Positions 1 through 8,842 of a stretch of DNA of 64,000 nucleotides are shown here, one piece after another. Position numbers and translations under genes: made by a program. Positions within the stretch are counted from its first letter, which is position 1, and every line of letters starts with the position of its first letter. The notes beneath the pieces were generated by a model. The model saw nothing but the letters and a program-made list of their open reading frames with translations. It had not been told where the DNA came from and did not search any database. The DNA comes from Blastococcus tunisiensis (lineage in GTDB: Bacteria > Actinomycetota > Actinomycetes > Mycobacteriales > Geodermatophilaceae): positions 1-64,000 of the forward strand of contig NZ_FOND01000023.1 in assembly GCF_900112815.1 (NCBI RefSeq), given 5' to 3'.

Positions 1-1299
1 GAGCACCGGCTCCGCCACGGCGGGTGCCGGGGGGACCGGCAGCTCGGCCACGGGCAGGTCGCGGACGGGCAGGTCGAGCACCGGCTCCGCCACGGGAGGC
101 GCCGGCGCCGGCACGGGGTGGCTGGGCACCGCGAACACCGGCTCGGCGGGCGTGGCGACCGGCTCGGCCAGGGCCGCCTGGGGGGAGGCCCCCGCGAGGA
201 CCTTGCGCAGGATGCCGGCCAGCGCCTCGTCGGAGTGCCCCTGCGCCAGCGCGCCACGCAGGATCTCGGCGATCGCCTCCTCCCGCGGGGACACCGCCGC
301 CGCCTCGGGCGTGGCCGCCCAGGTGGGCACCTCGACCGGTCGGTCCGCCGGAGAGGGCGGTGCGACGACCTGTTCTCCCACCGTGTCCTCCTCCTGGTCC
401 GCCACGGGCGGCACCGATGTCTGTGCGGTTCGGCTGCTCTCGGATCGCACCGGCCAGGGCTCGGCATCCGCGCGTGGCCGCGCCTCCGCCGGCCGGGCGA
501 GCGCGTCCTGGACCGCCTGCCGGACGTCCTGGTCCCCGGCGACCATCCGCGCGAGCGCGGCGGTGAACGGCGAGGGCGTGGCGGGGGCGGCGGCCGGGAT
601 GACCTTCTGGCCGCCGCCGGGGGCGGGCCCTGCCAGGTCCCCGTCGTCCAGGACGGGGGCCGGCCGGGAGGCGGGCCCCGTGCGCGGCGCCGAGCCGCGC
701 GGGAACTCGACGCGGGAGTAGACCGGCGCGGCGGCCTCGCTCTGCTGCTGCGCGGTGAGCAGGCCGACGAGCTCGCTGACGCGGTCGTCGTCCACCGGGC
801 GGGCCGCGGACGCCGACGTCCGTGCCATGCCGGAGGAGGAGCCGGCCCCGGCCCACGCCGGGGCGGGGGCGCGGTCGGCGGCTGCGGGGCCGGTGCCGCG
901 GGGGGGCGCCGCCGTGCGTTCGGCGCGGGCGGCCGCGGCGGCCAGGCGGACCGCCTCCGGGATGTCGTCGTCCGGCCGGGCGGCGGCGGCCCAGGCCGCT
1001 GCGCCGTTGCGTGCCGGGGCGGCGGCGCGGGCGCGTGCAGGCGCGGCCGACGCGAGGGGTGAGGAGAAGTCGGCGGGCGCCGCCCCGTCGTCCGGACGGG
1101 CCGGGACGGTGGGACGGGGCGCCGTCGCAGGAGCGGGCTCGGCAACCTCGGCGACGTAGCGCTCGGTGGCGAAGAACCCCAGCACGCCGCCGGAGCGCAC
1201 GCGGCGCACGCCGACGACGCGGGCCTGGGGCCCGAACTGCTCGCGCGCGGCGGCGATCGCGTCGTCGCGCGAGGCGGCCTCAACGGATCGCAACGGCAC
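1..1299 (-). CDS. flhF: FlhF, flagellar SRP-type GTPase (N-terminal part, runs off window)
   Basis: The first 50 residues match the FlhF N-terminus (FGPQARVVGVRRVRSGG followed by FFATERY). FlhF sets flagellar number and placement together with FlhG. After that comes about 370 residues of Ala/Pro-rich low-complexity sequence with repeats such as VAEPVLDLPV. The SRP-like GTPase domain is not reached and must lie beyond position 1. I chose GTG at 1299, which overlaps the end of flhA by 20 bases; TTG at 1293 is the alternative. It is the last gene of the flhA unit in this window. Confidence 0.85.
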   Translation of the reverse strand, partial: MPLRSVEAASRDDAIAAAREQFGPQARVVGVRRVRSGGVLGFFATERYVAEVAEPAPATAPRPTVPARPDDGAAPADFSSPLASAAPARARAAAPARNGAAAWAAAARPDDDIPEAVRLAAAAARAERTAAPPRGTGPAAADRAPAPAWAGAGSSSGMARTSASAARPVDDDRVSELVGLLTAQQQSEAAAPVYSRVEFPRGSAPRTGPASRPAPVLDDGDLAGPAPGGGQKVIPAAAPATPSPFTAALARMVAGDQDVRQAVQDALARPAEARPRADAEPWPVRSESSRTAQTSVPPVADQEEDTVGEQVVAPPSPADRPVEVPTWAATPEAAAVSPREEAIAEILRGALAQGHSDEALAGILRKVLAGASPQAALAEPVATPAEPVFAVPSHPVPAPAPPVAEPVLDLPVRDLPVAELPVPPAPAVAEPVL

Positions 1300-3325
1300 C
1301 GCTCACAACTCCCAGCGATTCGATCTGCGCTGTCCGGGAGACCTCGGCGTAGGAGATCACCGGAAGCCGGGGCAGGACCTGGCGCATCAGGCGCGCGAGT
1401 GCGGCACGCACCTGGGGCGAGCACACCAGGACGGGGGACAGGCCGGAGCGCTCGGCCTCCTCGAGCACGCCGCTGCAGCCGTTCACCAGGGCGTCGATGC
1501 CCGCGGCGTCCAGCGCCAGGACCAGGCCCGCGTCGCTCTGCCGGATCGACTCGAGCAGGCGCTGCTCGAAGCCGGGCTCGAGGGTGAGGACGTGCAGGCG
1601 CTCGTCGGGCGTCACGTACGGATGGCTGATCGCCGAGCCGAGTGCCGCCCGGGCCGCCTCGACGAGGGCGTCGAGTTCGGTGGACGACTTTGCACGGACA
1701 GAGAGTGCCTCGAAGATGCGCACCAGGTCCCGGATCGACACACCCTCTTCGAGCAACGCGTGCAACACGCGTTGCACCTCCCCCAGGGTGAGCAGGGCCG
1801 GGGTCAGTTCCTCCACGACGACGGGGTGAGTGCGGCGCACCATCTCCACGAGGAGGCGGACGTCCTCGCGGCCGAGCAGGTCGGCGGCGTTCTGCCGGAC
1901 GACCTCCGCGAGGTGGGTGGTGATGACCGAGGACCGGTCGACGACGGTCGCGCCGGCCATCTCCGCCTGGCGCTGCAGCTCGACCGGGACCCACTTGGCG
2001 GCCAGGCCGAACACCGGCTCGCGGGTGGCCTTGCCGGGGATGCCGTCGAGGTTGTCGCCGATCGCGAGGATCGTCCCGGCGGGGGAGATGCCCTTCGCGG
2101 CGGGGACGCCGTTGAGCCAGATGACGTACTGCGAGCCGGGCAGGTCGAGGTTGTCGCGGGTGCGCACCAGCGGGATCAGCAGGCCGGTGTCCATCGCCAC
2201 CTTGCGGCGCAGTGCCTTGACCCGGTCGAGGAGGTCGCCACCGCGGGCCGGGTCGACGAGGTCGACGAGGTCGAAGGCGACCTCGAGCTCCAGGGGGTCG
2301 ACCCGCATCTTCTCCGCGATCGCCTCCGGGGAGTCCGGCTGCGGCTCGTTCTCGGCCGCGGCGGCCGCGGCCTCCGCCTCCTCGTCGACGTCCGGGGTCT
2401 CCGTCATCCGGGACGCCGCGACGAGGAAGATCGAGCCGATGACGAGGAACGGCAGCTTGGGCAGTCCCGGGATCAGGCACAGCGCGATGGCCGCGCCGCC
2501 GGCGATCCGGATGGGCTGCTTGAACCGGCCGAGCTGGGCGATCAGGTCGCTGCCCATGTCGCCCTCGGTGGCCGACCGGGTCACGATGATGCCGGTCGCG
2601 GTCGAGAGCAGCAGGGCCGGGATCATGGAGACCAGGCCGTCGCCGACCGTCAGCAGCGAGTAGGTGCTGACCGACTCGGCCGGCGCCATGCCCTTCTGCA
2701 TGACGCCGATCGCGAAGCCGCCGATCAGGTTGACCAGCGTGACGATGATGCCGGCGATCGCGTCGCCCTTGACGAACTTCGAGGCGCCGTCCATCGAGCC
2801 GTAGAAGTCCGCCTCGGCGGTGACCTCGTGGCGGCGCCTGCGGGCCTGGGCCTCGTTGATCAGCCCGGCGTTGAGGTCGGCGTCGATCGCCATCTGCTTG
2901 CCGGGCATGGCGTCGAGGGTGAAGCGGGCGCCGACCTCGGCCACCCGGCCGGCACCGTTGGTGATCACGACGAACTGGACGATGGTCAGGATCACGAAGA
3001 TCACCAGACCGACGATCAGCGAGCCGCCGATGACGAAGTGCCCGAAGGCCTCGATCACCTTGCCGGCGTAGCCGTCGCTGAGCACCAGCCGGGTGGAGGA
3101 GACGTTCAGCGAGAGCCGGAAGAGGGTCGCGACCAGGAGCAGCGACGGGAAGACGGCGAAGTCCAGCGGCTTCCTGATCTGCATGGCGACCAGCAGGATC
3201 AGCAGCGAGACGGTGATGTTGAGGCCGAGCAGCAGGTCCAGCACGGCGGCCGGCAGCGGCACGACCAGCATGAGGACGATCGACACCACCCCGACGGGGA
3301 CGGCGACCTTGGTCAGCCCCTTCAC
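1280..3325 (-). CDS. flhA: FlhA, flagellar type III export gate protein
   Basis: This is a 681-residue membrane protein of the usual FlhA length (E. coli about 690). The N-terminal 300 residues hold about eight hydrophobic segments and the FHIPEP family motifs, including RLSLNVSSTRLVLSDG and GDGLVSMIPALLLSTATG. The C-terminal half is the soluble ring domain that docks export substrates and chaperones. An Ala/Glu-rich linker near residues 305-330 joins them. FlhA with FlhB and FliPQR forms the export gate in the basal body. It is separated from flhB by 186 bases containing a hairpin repeat and a GCCGATGA promoter-like box, so it probably starts its own unit with flhF. Confidence 0.97.
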   Translation of the reverse strand: MKGLTKVAVPVGVVSIVLMLVVPLPAAVLDLLLGLNITVSLLILLVAMQIRKPLDFAVFPSLLLVATLFRLSLNVSSTRLVLSDGYAGKVIEAFGHFVIGGSLIVGLVIFVILTIVQFVVITNGAGRVAEVGARFTLDAMPGKQMAIDADLNAGLINEAQARRRRHEVTAEADFYGSMDGASKFVKGDAIAGIIVTLVNLIGGFAIGVMQKGMAPAESVSTYSLLTVGDGLVSMIPALLLSTATGIIVTRSATEGDMGSDLIAQLGRFKQPIRIAGGAAIALCLIPGLPKLPFLVIGSIFLVAASRMTETPDVDEEAEAAAAAAENEPQPDSPEAIAEKMRVDPLELEVAFDLVDLVDPARGGDLLDRVKALRRKVAMDTGLLIPLVRTRDNLDLPGSQYVIWLNGVPAAKGISPAGTILAIGDNLDGIPGKATREPVFGLAAKWVPVELQRQAEMAGATVVDRSSVITTHLAEVVRQNAADLLGREDVRLLVEMVRRTHPVVVEELTPALLTLGEVQRVLHALLEEGVSIRDLVRIFEALSVRAKSSTELDALVEAARAALGSAISHPYVTPDERLHVLTLEPGFEQRLLESIRQSDAGLVLALDAAGIDALVNGCSGVLEEAERSGLSPVLVCSPQVRAALARLMRQVLPRLPVISYAEVSRTAQIESLGVVSGAVAIR

Positions 3326-3370
3326 GCGCCCGCTCCGGGGACGCAGGACGGGCGGCGGCTCACGCCCTTC

Positions 3371-3378
3371 TCATCGGC
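3371..3378 (-). promoter_or_regulatory. candidate flagellar sigma -10 box upstream of flhA
   Basis: An exact GCCGATGA octamer, reading toward flhA, sits 45 bases before its start. It is the same octamer as the -10 boxes before fliM, flbD, flgB and the NlpC/SLT gene. The expected -35 position reads TACCG, a poor match to YCARG, so this is a weaker call. Confidence 0.35.
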
Positions 3379-3414
3379 AGGCCCCGGCGACGGCGGTACC
3401 GGCGGGGCGGCGTC

Positions 3415-3490
3415 GTCCTCCCTCACCGTGCGGCGTCCTCCCGCACCGCCCACCGTGGGGGAGGACGCCCGATGATCAGGTCCCCTGATC
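3415..3490. repeat. 76-bp intergenic hairpin repeat, copy A (terminator-like, flhB/flhA gap)
   Basis: The element starts with GTCCTCCCTCACCG and contains a stem (GTCCTCCC at 3435 pairing with the strand ending GGGAGGAC at 3466). It ends with the palindrome GATCAGG-TCC-CCTGATC (3474-3490). Two related copies lie at 36556-36637 (inverted) and 36726-36801 (same orientation; I count about 66 of 76 identical positions). It lies directly after flhB on the transcribed strand, where it can act as a terminator. Confidence 0.8.
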
Positions 3491-3511
3491 GTGGCGCGGG
3501 GGGCGGGGGGC

Positions 3512-4654
3512 TCAGGCGGCGGCGCGGCGGCGGCCGGCCTTCGGCAGGTCCGCGGTGTCCGGCGCCTCGAAGCCGGGCCGGTGGAACCCGCCCTTCACCC
3601 CGCGCGCCCCCAGGTGCATGACGAAGGCCAGCACCCGCGCGACGGCGGTGAACAGCTGGGCGGGCACCTCCTGGCCGAGCTCGCAGGAGGCGTGCAGCGC
3701 GCGGGCGAGGGGGATGTCCTGCACCATCGGCACCCGGTTCTCCTCGGCGAGGGCGCGGAGCTTGGCGGCGACCTCCCCGGCGCCCTTGGCCACCACCCGC
3801 GGCGCCCCCTTGGCCGGGTCGTACTTCAGCGCCACGGCGACGTGCGTGGGGTTGACCAGCAGGACGTCGGCGTCGGCGACCTCGGCCATCATCCGGTTGC
3901 GCGACATCGACAGCTGCACCCCGCGGCGGTGCGCCTTCATGTACGGGTCGCCCTCGGCCTGCTTGTGCTCCTGCTTGATCTCGTACTGGCTCATCTTGAG
4001 CTTCTTCATCGTCTTCTTGCGGACGACGACGTAGTCCGCGACCGCGATGACCAGACCGGTGACGGCGACGACGCGGAACATCAGGATCGCCGAGTCGGTG
4101 AACGTGGCGGCCACGGCCGACAGCGGCAGCGCCCCGGCCGAGGCGACCAGTGCCTGCGCGCGGTCGCTGGTGATGATCACCACCGTGGCCAGGGCCGAGG
4201 TCTTGATCAGCGCCTTGGCCGCCTCCCAGATGCCCTGGGTGCCGAACATCCGCTTGATCCCGGGGAAGGGGTTGAACTTCTTCAGCGACGGCTTCATCGA
4301 CTTGGTCGCGAAGGTGACCCCGCCCTGGGCCGCCGAGGCCACGGTGCCGACGACCATCATCCCGATGGCCATGGGCAGCAGCGTGAACATGAAGACGCTG
4401 AGCGCCTCGCCCAGCAGGATCGAGATCTTCTCGGGGCGGGGGTCGGCGGCCACCGCCCCGATCTGCACGAACAGGCCCTGCGCCGAGTCGTACGCGTTGC
4501 CGACGAGGATCGGCAGCAGGAAGCTCGCGGCCGCCACGCCCAGCCACGTCCCCAGCTCCTGGGTGCGTGGGATCTGCCCTTCCTTGCGCGCCTTCTTCAG
4601 GCGCTGGGGAGTCGGCTTCTCGGTCTTCTCCCCGCCGGGACCGTCCTTAGCCAC
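3512..4654 (-). CDS. flhB: FlhB, export gate substrate-specificity switch
   Basis: At 380 residues this is the standard FlhB length. It has four hydrophobic segments between about residues 35 and 210, a charged linker (KKTMKKLKM), and the autocleavage motif NPTH at 268-271. FlhB cleaves itself between N and P, and with FliK switches export from rod/hook to filament proteins. The N-terminus (EKTEKPTPQRLKKARKEGQ) is typical. Translation starts at GTG 4654 behind GGAGGTGACTC. It is the last gene of the fliM-flhB run, 11 bases after fliR. Confidence 0.97.
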   Translation of the reverse strand: MAKDGPGGEKTEKPTPQRLKKARKEGQIPRTQELGTWLGVAAASFLLPILVGNAYDSAQGLFVQIGAVAADPRPEKISILLGEALSVFMFTLLPMAIGMMVVGTVASAAQGGVTFATKSMKPSLKKFNPFPGIKRMFGTQGIWEAAKALIKTSALATVVIITSDRAQALVASAGALPLSAVAATFTDSAILMFRVVAVTGLVIAVADYVVVRKKTMKKLKMSQYEIKQEHKQAEGDPYMKAHRRGVQLSMSRNRMMAEVADADVLLVNPTHVAVALKYDPAKGAPRVVAKGAGEVAAKLRALAEENRVPMVQDIPLARALHASCELGQEVPAQLFTAVARVLAFVMHLGARGVKGGFHRPGFEAPDTADLPKAGRRRAAA

Positions 4655-4665
4655 GAGTCACCTCC

Positions 4666-5430
4666 TCACCCGCTCCGGAGGGAGACCATGGCCCGCGCGG
4701 CGTGCTCGAGCAGCACGTCCAGCGCCGGCGGGAGCAGCGGGAAGGTCAGGCCGAGCATGGTCAGGGTCAGCAGGATCTTCAGCGGGAAGCCGAAGGCGAA
4801 GATGTTCAGCGCCGGCGCGGCCCGGCTGAGCAGCGCCAGCGCGACGTCGGCCAGCAGCAGGACGGCGACCATCGGCCCGGCGATCTGCAGCGCGGCGAGG
4901 AACATCATCGCGAACGCGGTCACCAGCACCGAGGCGATCTGGTCGGTCGGCACGTCCCCGCCCACGGGGAGTCCGTCGTAGGAGGTCGCGAACCCCTGCA
5001 CGATCAGCAGGTGCCCGCCGCTGGTGAACAGCAGCGTGATCGCCAGCAGGTAGTGCAGTCGGCCGACCGAGGAGTTCTGGGTCATCGCCAGGGGGTCGTA
5101 GGCCGGCTGCAGCGAGAAGCCACCGGTGACGTCGATCAGGTCCCCGGCCATCTGAACCGCGGTGAACAGCACCTGGACGACGAAGCCCAGCGCCGCACCG
5201 ATGACCACCTCGGTGACGGCGGCGACCACCAGGAACCCGGCGGTCGGCTCGGGGAGGGTGGGCGCGATCTGCGTCGAGAGCAGCACGGAGAGCGCGAGGG
5301 CGAACGCCGCCTTCACCGGACCCGGGATGGTCCGGGAGTTGAACGGCGGGGCCAGCAGCACGAAGCCGGTGGCCCGCGCCGTCCCGAGGAGGAGTGCCGC
5401 CAGCGTGACTGCCGGGACCGACAGGTCCAT
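4666..5430 (-). CDS. fliR: FliR, export gate membrane protein
   Basis: A 254-residue, strongly hydrophobic protein with about six membrane segments and the FliR-type pattern (LLAPPFNSRTIPGPVK near the N-terminus; a long hydrophobic block with ITLLFTSGGHLLIVQGF in the middle). I chose ATG 5430 because the protein then begins MDLSVPAVTL; longer upstream readings would overlap fliQ and add Ser/Arg-rich sequence unlike the family. It assembles with FliP and FliQ into the export channel. It starts 8 bases after fliQ and ends 11 bases before flhB. Confidence 0.95.
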   Translation of the reverse strand: MDLSVPAVTLAALLLGTARATGFVLLAPPFNSRTIPGPVKAAFALALSVLLSTQIAPTLPEPTAGFLVVAAVTEVVIGAALGFVVQVLFTAVQMAGDLIDVTGGFSLQPAYDPLAMTQNSSVGRLHYLLAITLLFTSGGHLLIVQGFATSYDGLPVGGDVPTDQIASVLVTAFAMMFLAALQIAGPMVAVLLLADVALALLSRAAPALNIFAFGFPLKILLTLTMLGLTFPLLPPALDVLLEHAARAMVSLRSG

Positions 5431-5437
5431 CGCGGCC

Positions 5438-5713
5438 TCAGGTCCGGTCGAGCAGCGCCGGCAGCTGGTCGAACAGGCTCTGGGTGAAGCTGACCAGCTC
5501 GGCGAGCACCCAGTTGCCGGTGACCAGCAGCGCGATCGCGACACAGATGATCTTGGGCACGAAGGAGAGGGTCTGCTCCTGGATCTGCGTGGCCGCCTGG
5601 AACAGCGAGATCAGGAAGCCCACCAGCAGCGCCGTCAGCAGGATCGGGGCCGCGACCTTGGCCGCGACCATCATCGTCTGCGCGGCGATCTGGGTGACGT
5701 CGGCATCGCTCAC
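5438..5713 (-). CDS. fliQ: FliQ, export gate small membrane protein
   Basis: A 91-residue protein with two hydrophobic hairpin segments and the FliQ signature (LVGFLISLFQAATQIQEQTLSFVPKI). The family is about 89 residues, which fits the GTG start at 5713, preceded by GAGGAG at a good distance. Upstream in-frame codons would extend into Arg/Asp-rich sequence and run into fliP. It sits between fliP and fliR, in the conserved P-Q-R order. Confidence 0.95.
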   Translation of the reverse strand: MSDADVTQIAAQTMMVAAKVAAPILLTALLVGFLISLFQAATQIQEQTLSFVPKIICVAIALLVTGNWVLAELVSFTQSLFDQLPALLDRT

Positions 5714-5795
5714 GACAGCTCCTCGCTGGCGCTCGTCGCCGTCGCGGGCGACGCGGTCGGCTCTGTCGTCGGTGCACTCGCGAGCTCGTGCAGCA

Positions 5796-6647
5796 TCAGC
5801 CGCCACCCCCGTAGCTGCCCACCAGCGCGGTGGTGATCAGCGACCACCCGTCGACGACGACGAAGAGCAGCAGCTTGAACGGCAGCGACACGATGGTCGG
5901 CGGCACCATCATCATGCCCATCGCCATCAGGGAGGCGCTGACCAGCATGTCCAGCACCAGGAACGGGATGAAGACGACCAGCCCGATGATGAAGGCGCTC
6001 TTGAGCTCCGAGAGCACGAAGGCCGGGATCAGCGTGGTCATGCTGACCTCCTGCGGCGTCGCAGGGGCCTCCTCGCCGGACAGCCCGATCATCAGCTGCA
6101 GCTCGTCCTCGCGGGTGTTGCCGAGCAGGAACTCCCGCAGCGGGACGACGCCGGAGTCGTAGGCCTGCGCCACCGTCATCGTGCCGTCCATGTACGGCTG
6201 CAGGGCGACCTCGTTGATGTCGGAGAACACCGGGCCCATCACGAACAGGGTCAGGAAGAGCGCGATGCCGGTGAGCACCTGGTTGGGCGGCGAGGACGGC
6301 AGGCCGAGGGCGTTCCGGGTGAGCCCGAGGACGACGATGATCTTGGTGAACGACGTCGCCAGGAGCAGGACCGACGGCGCCACCGAGAGCACCGTGATGG
6401 CGAGGATGAGGGTGATCGAGCTGCTCGGCGAGCCGTCGCCGATGGAGATGTCGATGTTCCCGTCACCGGGCACCACCGGCGCGACCGGGGCCGTGGGGGC
6501 GACCGGGTCGGTGGGCGCCGCCGAGGCGGGGCCGGCCAGCAGCAGCGCCACCGCGGTGCACAGCACCGACAGCAGTAGCACGAGCGCTGCCCGGCGACGC
6601 AGCGTGCGCCCGCCGTGCGCCGGGGCCGGGCGCACCGACGGCGTCAT
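5796..6647 (-). CDS. fliP: FliP, export gate membrane protein
   Basis: A 283-residue protein with an N-terminal signal-like segment (residues about 18-44, ending GPASAAP) followed by the classic FliP core: SFTKIIVVLGLTRNALG, PPNQVLTGIALFLTLFVM, and the C-terminal MAMGMMMVPP. FliP forms the main body of the export channel with FliQ and FliR. A Pro/Ala/Val-rich stretch near residues 45-65 separates the signal from the core. It overlaps fliO by four bases (ATGA), so translation is probably coupled; an 82-base gap precedes fliQ. Confidence 0.97.
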   Translation of the reverse strand: MTPSVRPAPAHGGRTLRRRAALVLLLSVLCTAVALLLAGPASAAPTDPVAPTAPVAPVVPGDGNIDISIGDGSPSSSITLILAITVLSVAPSVLLLATSFTKIIVVLGLTRNALGLPSSPPNQVLTGIALFLTLFVMGPVFSDINEVALQPYMDGTMTVAQAYDSGVVPLREFLLGNTREDELQLMIGLSGEEAPATPQEVSMTTLIPAFVLSELKSAFIIGLVVFIPFLVLDMLVSASLMAMGMMMVPPTIVSLPFKLLLFVVVDGWSLITTALVGSYGGGG

Positions 6648-7075
6648 GACTTGCGGACCGTGCGCTCGCGCAGCTGGTTGACGAACATCCCCCAGCCGTT
6701 GCGGTCGAACACCGAGCCGGCCAGCGCCGGGCTGGACGACCGGGCCGCCAGGGCGTGGCTGGTCGCCGCGGGGGCCTCCTCGGAGGCCCCGACGACGACG
6801 GGCACCCGGCGCTCGCGCAGCGCGGCGTCGACCGTCTCGGCGTCCACCTCGGCGAGCAGGGTGACCTGCTCCTCGGTCGCGCCGACGACCAGGACGACGT
6901 CACCGATGCGGACGACGTTGACCGTGCTGGTGCGGCCCATCCGCTGGCGGGCGATGACCTCGATCAGCCCGTTGCCCTGGCCGAGGCCCCGCTTCTTGGC
7001 GATGCGGGCGGCGAACAGCAGCACCGCGGCGATGAAGGCCAGCGAGAGCACGAGCCGGATGATCATCCACGTCAT
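6644..7075 (-). CDS. fliO: FliO, export gate assembly protein
   Basis: A 143-residue protein with one N-terminal membrane segment (about residues 5-25) followed by a basic stretch and a small beta-rich domain (VIARQRMGRTSTVNVVRIGDVVLVVGAT), as in FliO. FliO helps FliP assemble into the gate. Its place between fliN and fliP, with four-base overlaps at both ends, matches the usual fliN-O-P-Q-R order and supports a weakly conserved family call. Confidence 0.9.
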   Translation of the reverse strand: MTWMIIRLVLSLAFIAAVLLFAARIAKKRGLGQGNGLIEVIARQRMGRTSTVNVVRIGDVVLVVGATEEQVTLLAEVDAETVDAALRERRVPVVVGASEEAPAATSHALAARSSSPALAGSVFDRNGWGMFVNQLRERTVRKS

Positions 7076-7809
7076 GCGTTCTTCCCCAGCTCCTGGGCCG
7101 CCGCGTCGGTGACGATCTCGCTGATCCGCAGGCCGAAGTCCTCGTCCACGACCACGACCTCGCCGCGGGCGATGAGGGTGCCGTTGACCAGGAGGTCGGC
7201 GGGGGCGCTGGCGGCCCGGTCGAGCTCGACGACCTCGCCGGGGTGCAGCGAGAGCAGCTCCTGGACGGTCATCCGGGTGCGGCCGATCTCGACGGTCACC
7301 TCCATCGCCACGTGCCGGAGCAGGTCGAGGCTGCCGCGCTGGGTCTGCGCCGTCGGCAGGGTCACCTGCAGCGCGAAGGTGGCCTGGTGCTCGGTGCCGG
7401 CCATGAGCGGCACCGCGACGAACATGCCCTTGTCGCGCATGCCGTCCAGGGCGGCCACGGGCTCCTCGACCCGCTCGGAGGCGATCCGGACCCGGCCCAG
7501 CGTGGCCGCGGCGGCCTCGAGGGCGGGGCGCAGTGCCGCGGCGACGTCCATCCGGCCCACGGGGGAGTTGTTCAGGGCCTCGACGACCTCGGGGGAGACC
7601 ACCAGGACGATGTCGCCGCTGACCTCGCCGGACAGGCCGGCCGCGACGGCCGACGTCGCCCCGGGGGGCAGCGGGACGCTGTCCGGGTCGCTGACCGGGG
7701 CGCCGGGGACGAGCTCCACGGTCGCCGGGACCAGGGCGGCGGCGGCGCGGGCGGCCGCCGTGACCACCGCGGAGACGGTCTGGGAGTCCTGGGAGGTGTC
7801 GGTGCTCAT
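7072..7809 (-). CDS. fliN: FliN-type flagellar motor switch protein with N-terminal CheX/CheC-like region
   Basis: A 245-residue protein, long for FliN (E. coli 137). The C-terminal SpoA domain (about residues 165-235) has the FliN pattern VEIGRTRMTVQELLSLHPGE and LVNGTLIARGEVVVVDEDFG. The N-terminal part (about 45-150; GEVSGDIVLVVSPEVVEAL) looks like the CheX/CheC fold found in Bacillus FliY. The ExxN phosphatase motif is not visible where it would be expected (LRPALEAAAATLG). FliN forms the lower C-ring with FliM. It overlaps fliM and fliO by four bases each. Confidence 0.9.
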   Translation of the reverse strand: MSTDTSQDSQTVSAVVTAAARAAAALVPATVELVPGAPVSDPDSVPLPPGATSAVAAGLSGEVSGDIVLVVSPEVVEALNNSPVGRMDVAAALRPALEAAAATLGRVRIASERVEEPVAALDGMRDKGMFVAVPLMAGTEHQATFALQVTLPTAQTQRGSLDLLRHVAMEVTVEIGRTRMTVQELLSLHPGEVVELDRAASAPADLLVNGTLIARGEVVVVDEDFGLRISEIVTDAAAQELGKNA

Positions 7810-8834
7810 GCGGTGTCCTTCGCGGCGGCGTACGGGGTCGGGACGATGGCGGCGGCCAGGCGGCGCCGGTGGTTGCTGGCGATCGCGTAGGCGAAGGTCA
7901 CGTCGTTGGTGGTGACCTCCAGCGGCGCGTCCGGGGGGTGCCGCAGCAGCAGGACGTCGCCGACGGCCAGGGAGAGCAGGTCCGCCGAGGAGACGCTGAG
8001 CGGGGAGAACCGCACGCTGACGTCGACCGGCACGAGGTTCAGCCGCTCGGTCAGCGCCTCCGCGGCCCGCTTGCGCTTGGCCAGGGCGGTCTCCGACAGC
8101 TGCGGGGACGCGGCGTTGTTGAGCGCCTGAGCGAACGAGGAGAACGGGAGCACGAGAGTGGCCTCGCCCTCCCGGGCGCCGACGGCCATGGCGAAGCTGG
8201 CGACCATCACCGTGTCCGAGCCCGATGCCGCCTGGGCCAGCTGCGGGTTGTACTCGATGCCGTTGAACGCCGGCTGGATCTCGGTGATCGAGGCGAACGA
8301 GGCGGCGAACTCGTCGAGCAGCCGGCCCAGCAGGTGGTTGGTGATGGAGGACTCCATCGCCGTCATGGGGCGGTTCGGCTGCTGCGCCCGGCCGGAACCG
8401 CCCAGCATGTGGTCGACGATGGCCATCGCCATGTCGAGGGGGTAGGCCAGCAGACCCTTCCCGGCCAGTGGCTCCAGCGTGAACGTGGTGATGAAGACCG
8501 GGTTGGGCAGCGTCGCCAGGTAGTCGTCGTAGGAGAACTGCTCGATCCCGACGAGCTCCATGCGCGCGCCGGCGCGGAGGAACGTGGTGAGGATCGTCGT
8601 CGCCTGGCGGGCGAAGCCCTCCTGCGCGATCTGCAGGACCCGGACGTGTTCACGGGAGAGCTTCGTCGGCCGGCGGAAGTCGTACGTGCGGGGCTCGCCG
8701 CGGCGGCTGCGGCCGGGGCCGGTCACCGTGGCGGCGGGAGCGGGACGCTCCGGGGCGGGCGCCTCGGCGGGTGACTCCTCCGGGGACTGGGGGGCCGCCT
8801 CGCTGGGGGCCGGTCCGGTCTCGGGTGACGTCAC
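7806..8834 (-). CDS. fliM: FliM, flagellar motor switch protein
   Basis: A 342-residue protein with the FliM core from about residue 50 (YDFRRPTKLSREHVR), the signature DHMLGGSGR in the middle domain, and a C-terminal SpoA domain (VPVDVSVRFSPLSVSSADLLSLAVGD). FliM links FliG to FliN. The N-terminal 45 residues are Pro/Ala/Glu-rich and do not contain the usual LSQxEIDxL CheY-binding peptide. I chose GTG 8834, which has GAGGTGG just upstream. The alternative ATG at 8846 lies inside the GCCGATGA promoter box, so a transcript from that promoter could not use it. Confidence 0.93.
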   Translation of the reverse strand: MTSPETGPAPSEAAPQSPEESPAEAPAPERPAPAATVTGPGRSRRGEPRTYDFRRPTKLSREHVRVLQIAQEGFARQATTILTTFLRAGARMELVGIEQFSYDDYLATLPNPVFITTFTLEPLAGKGLLAYPLDMAMAIVDHMLGGSGRAQQPNRPMTAMESSITNHLLGRLLDEFAASFASITEIQPAFNGIEYNPQLAQAASGSDTVMVASFAMAVGAREGEATLVLPFSSFAQALNNAASPQLSETALAKRKRAAEALTERLNLVPVDVSVRFSPLSVSSADLLSLAVGDVLLLRHPPDAPLEVTTNDVTFAYAIASNHRRRLAAAIVPTPYAAAKDTA

Positions 8835-8842
8835 GTTCCACC

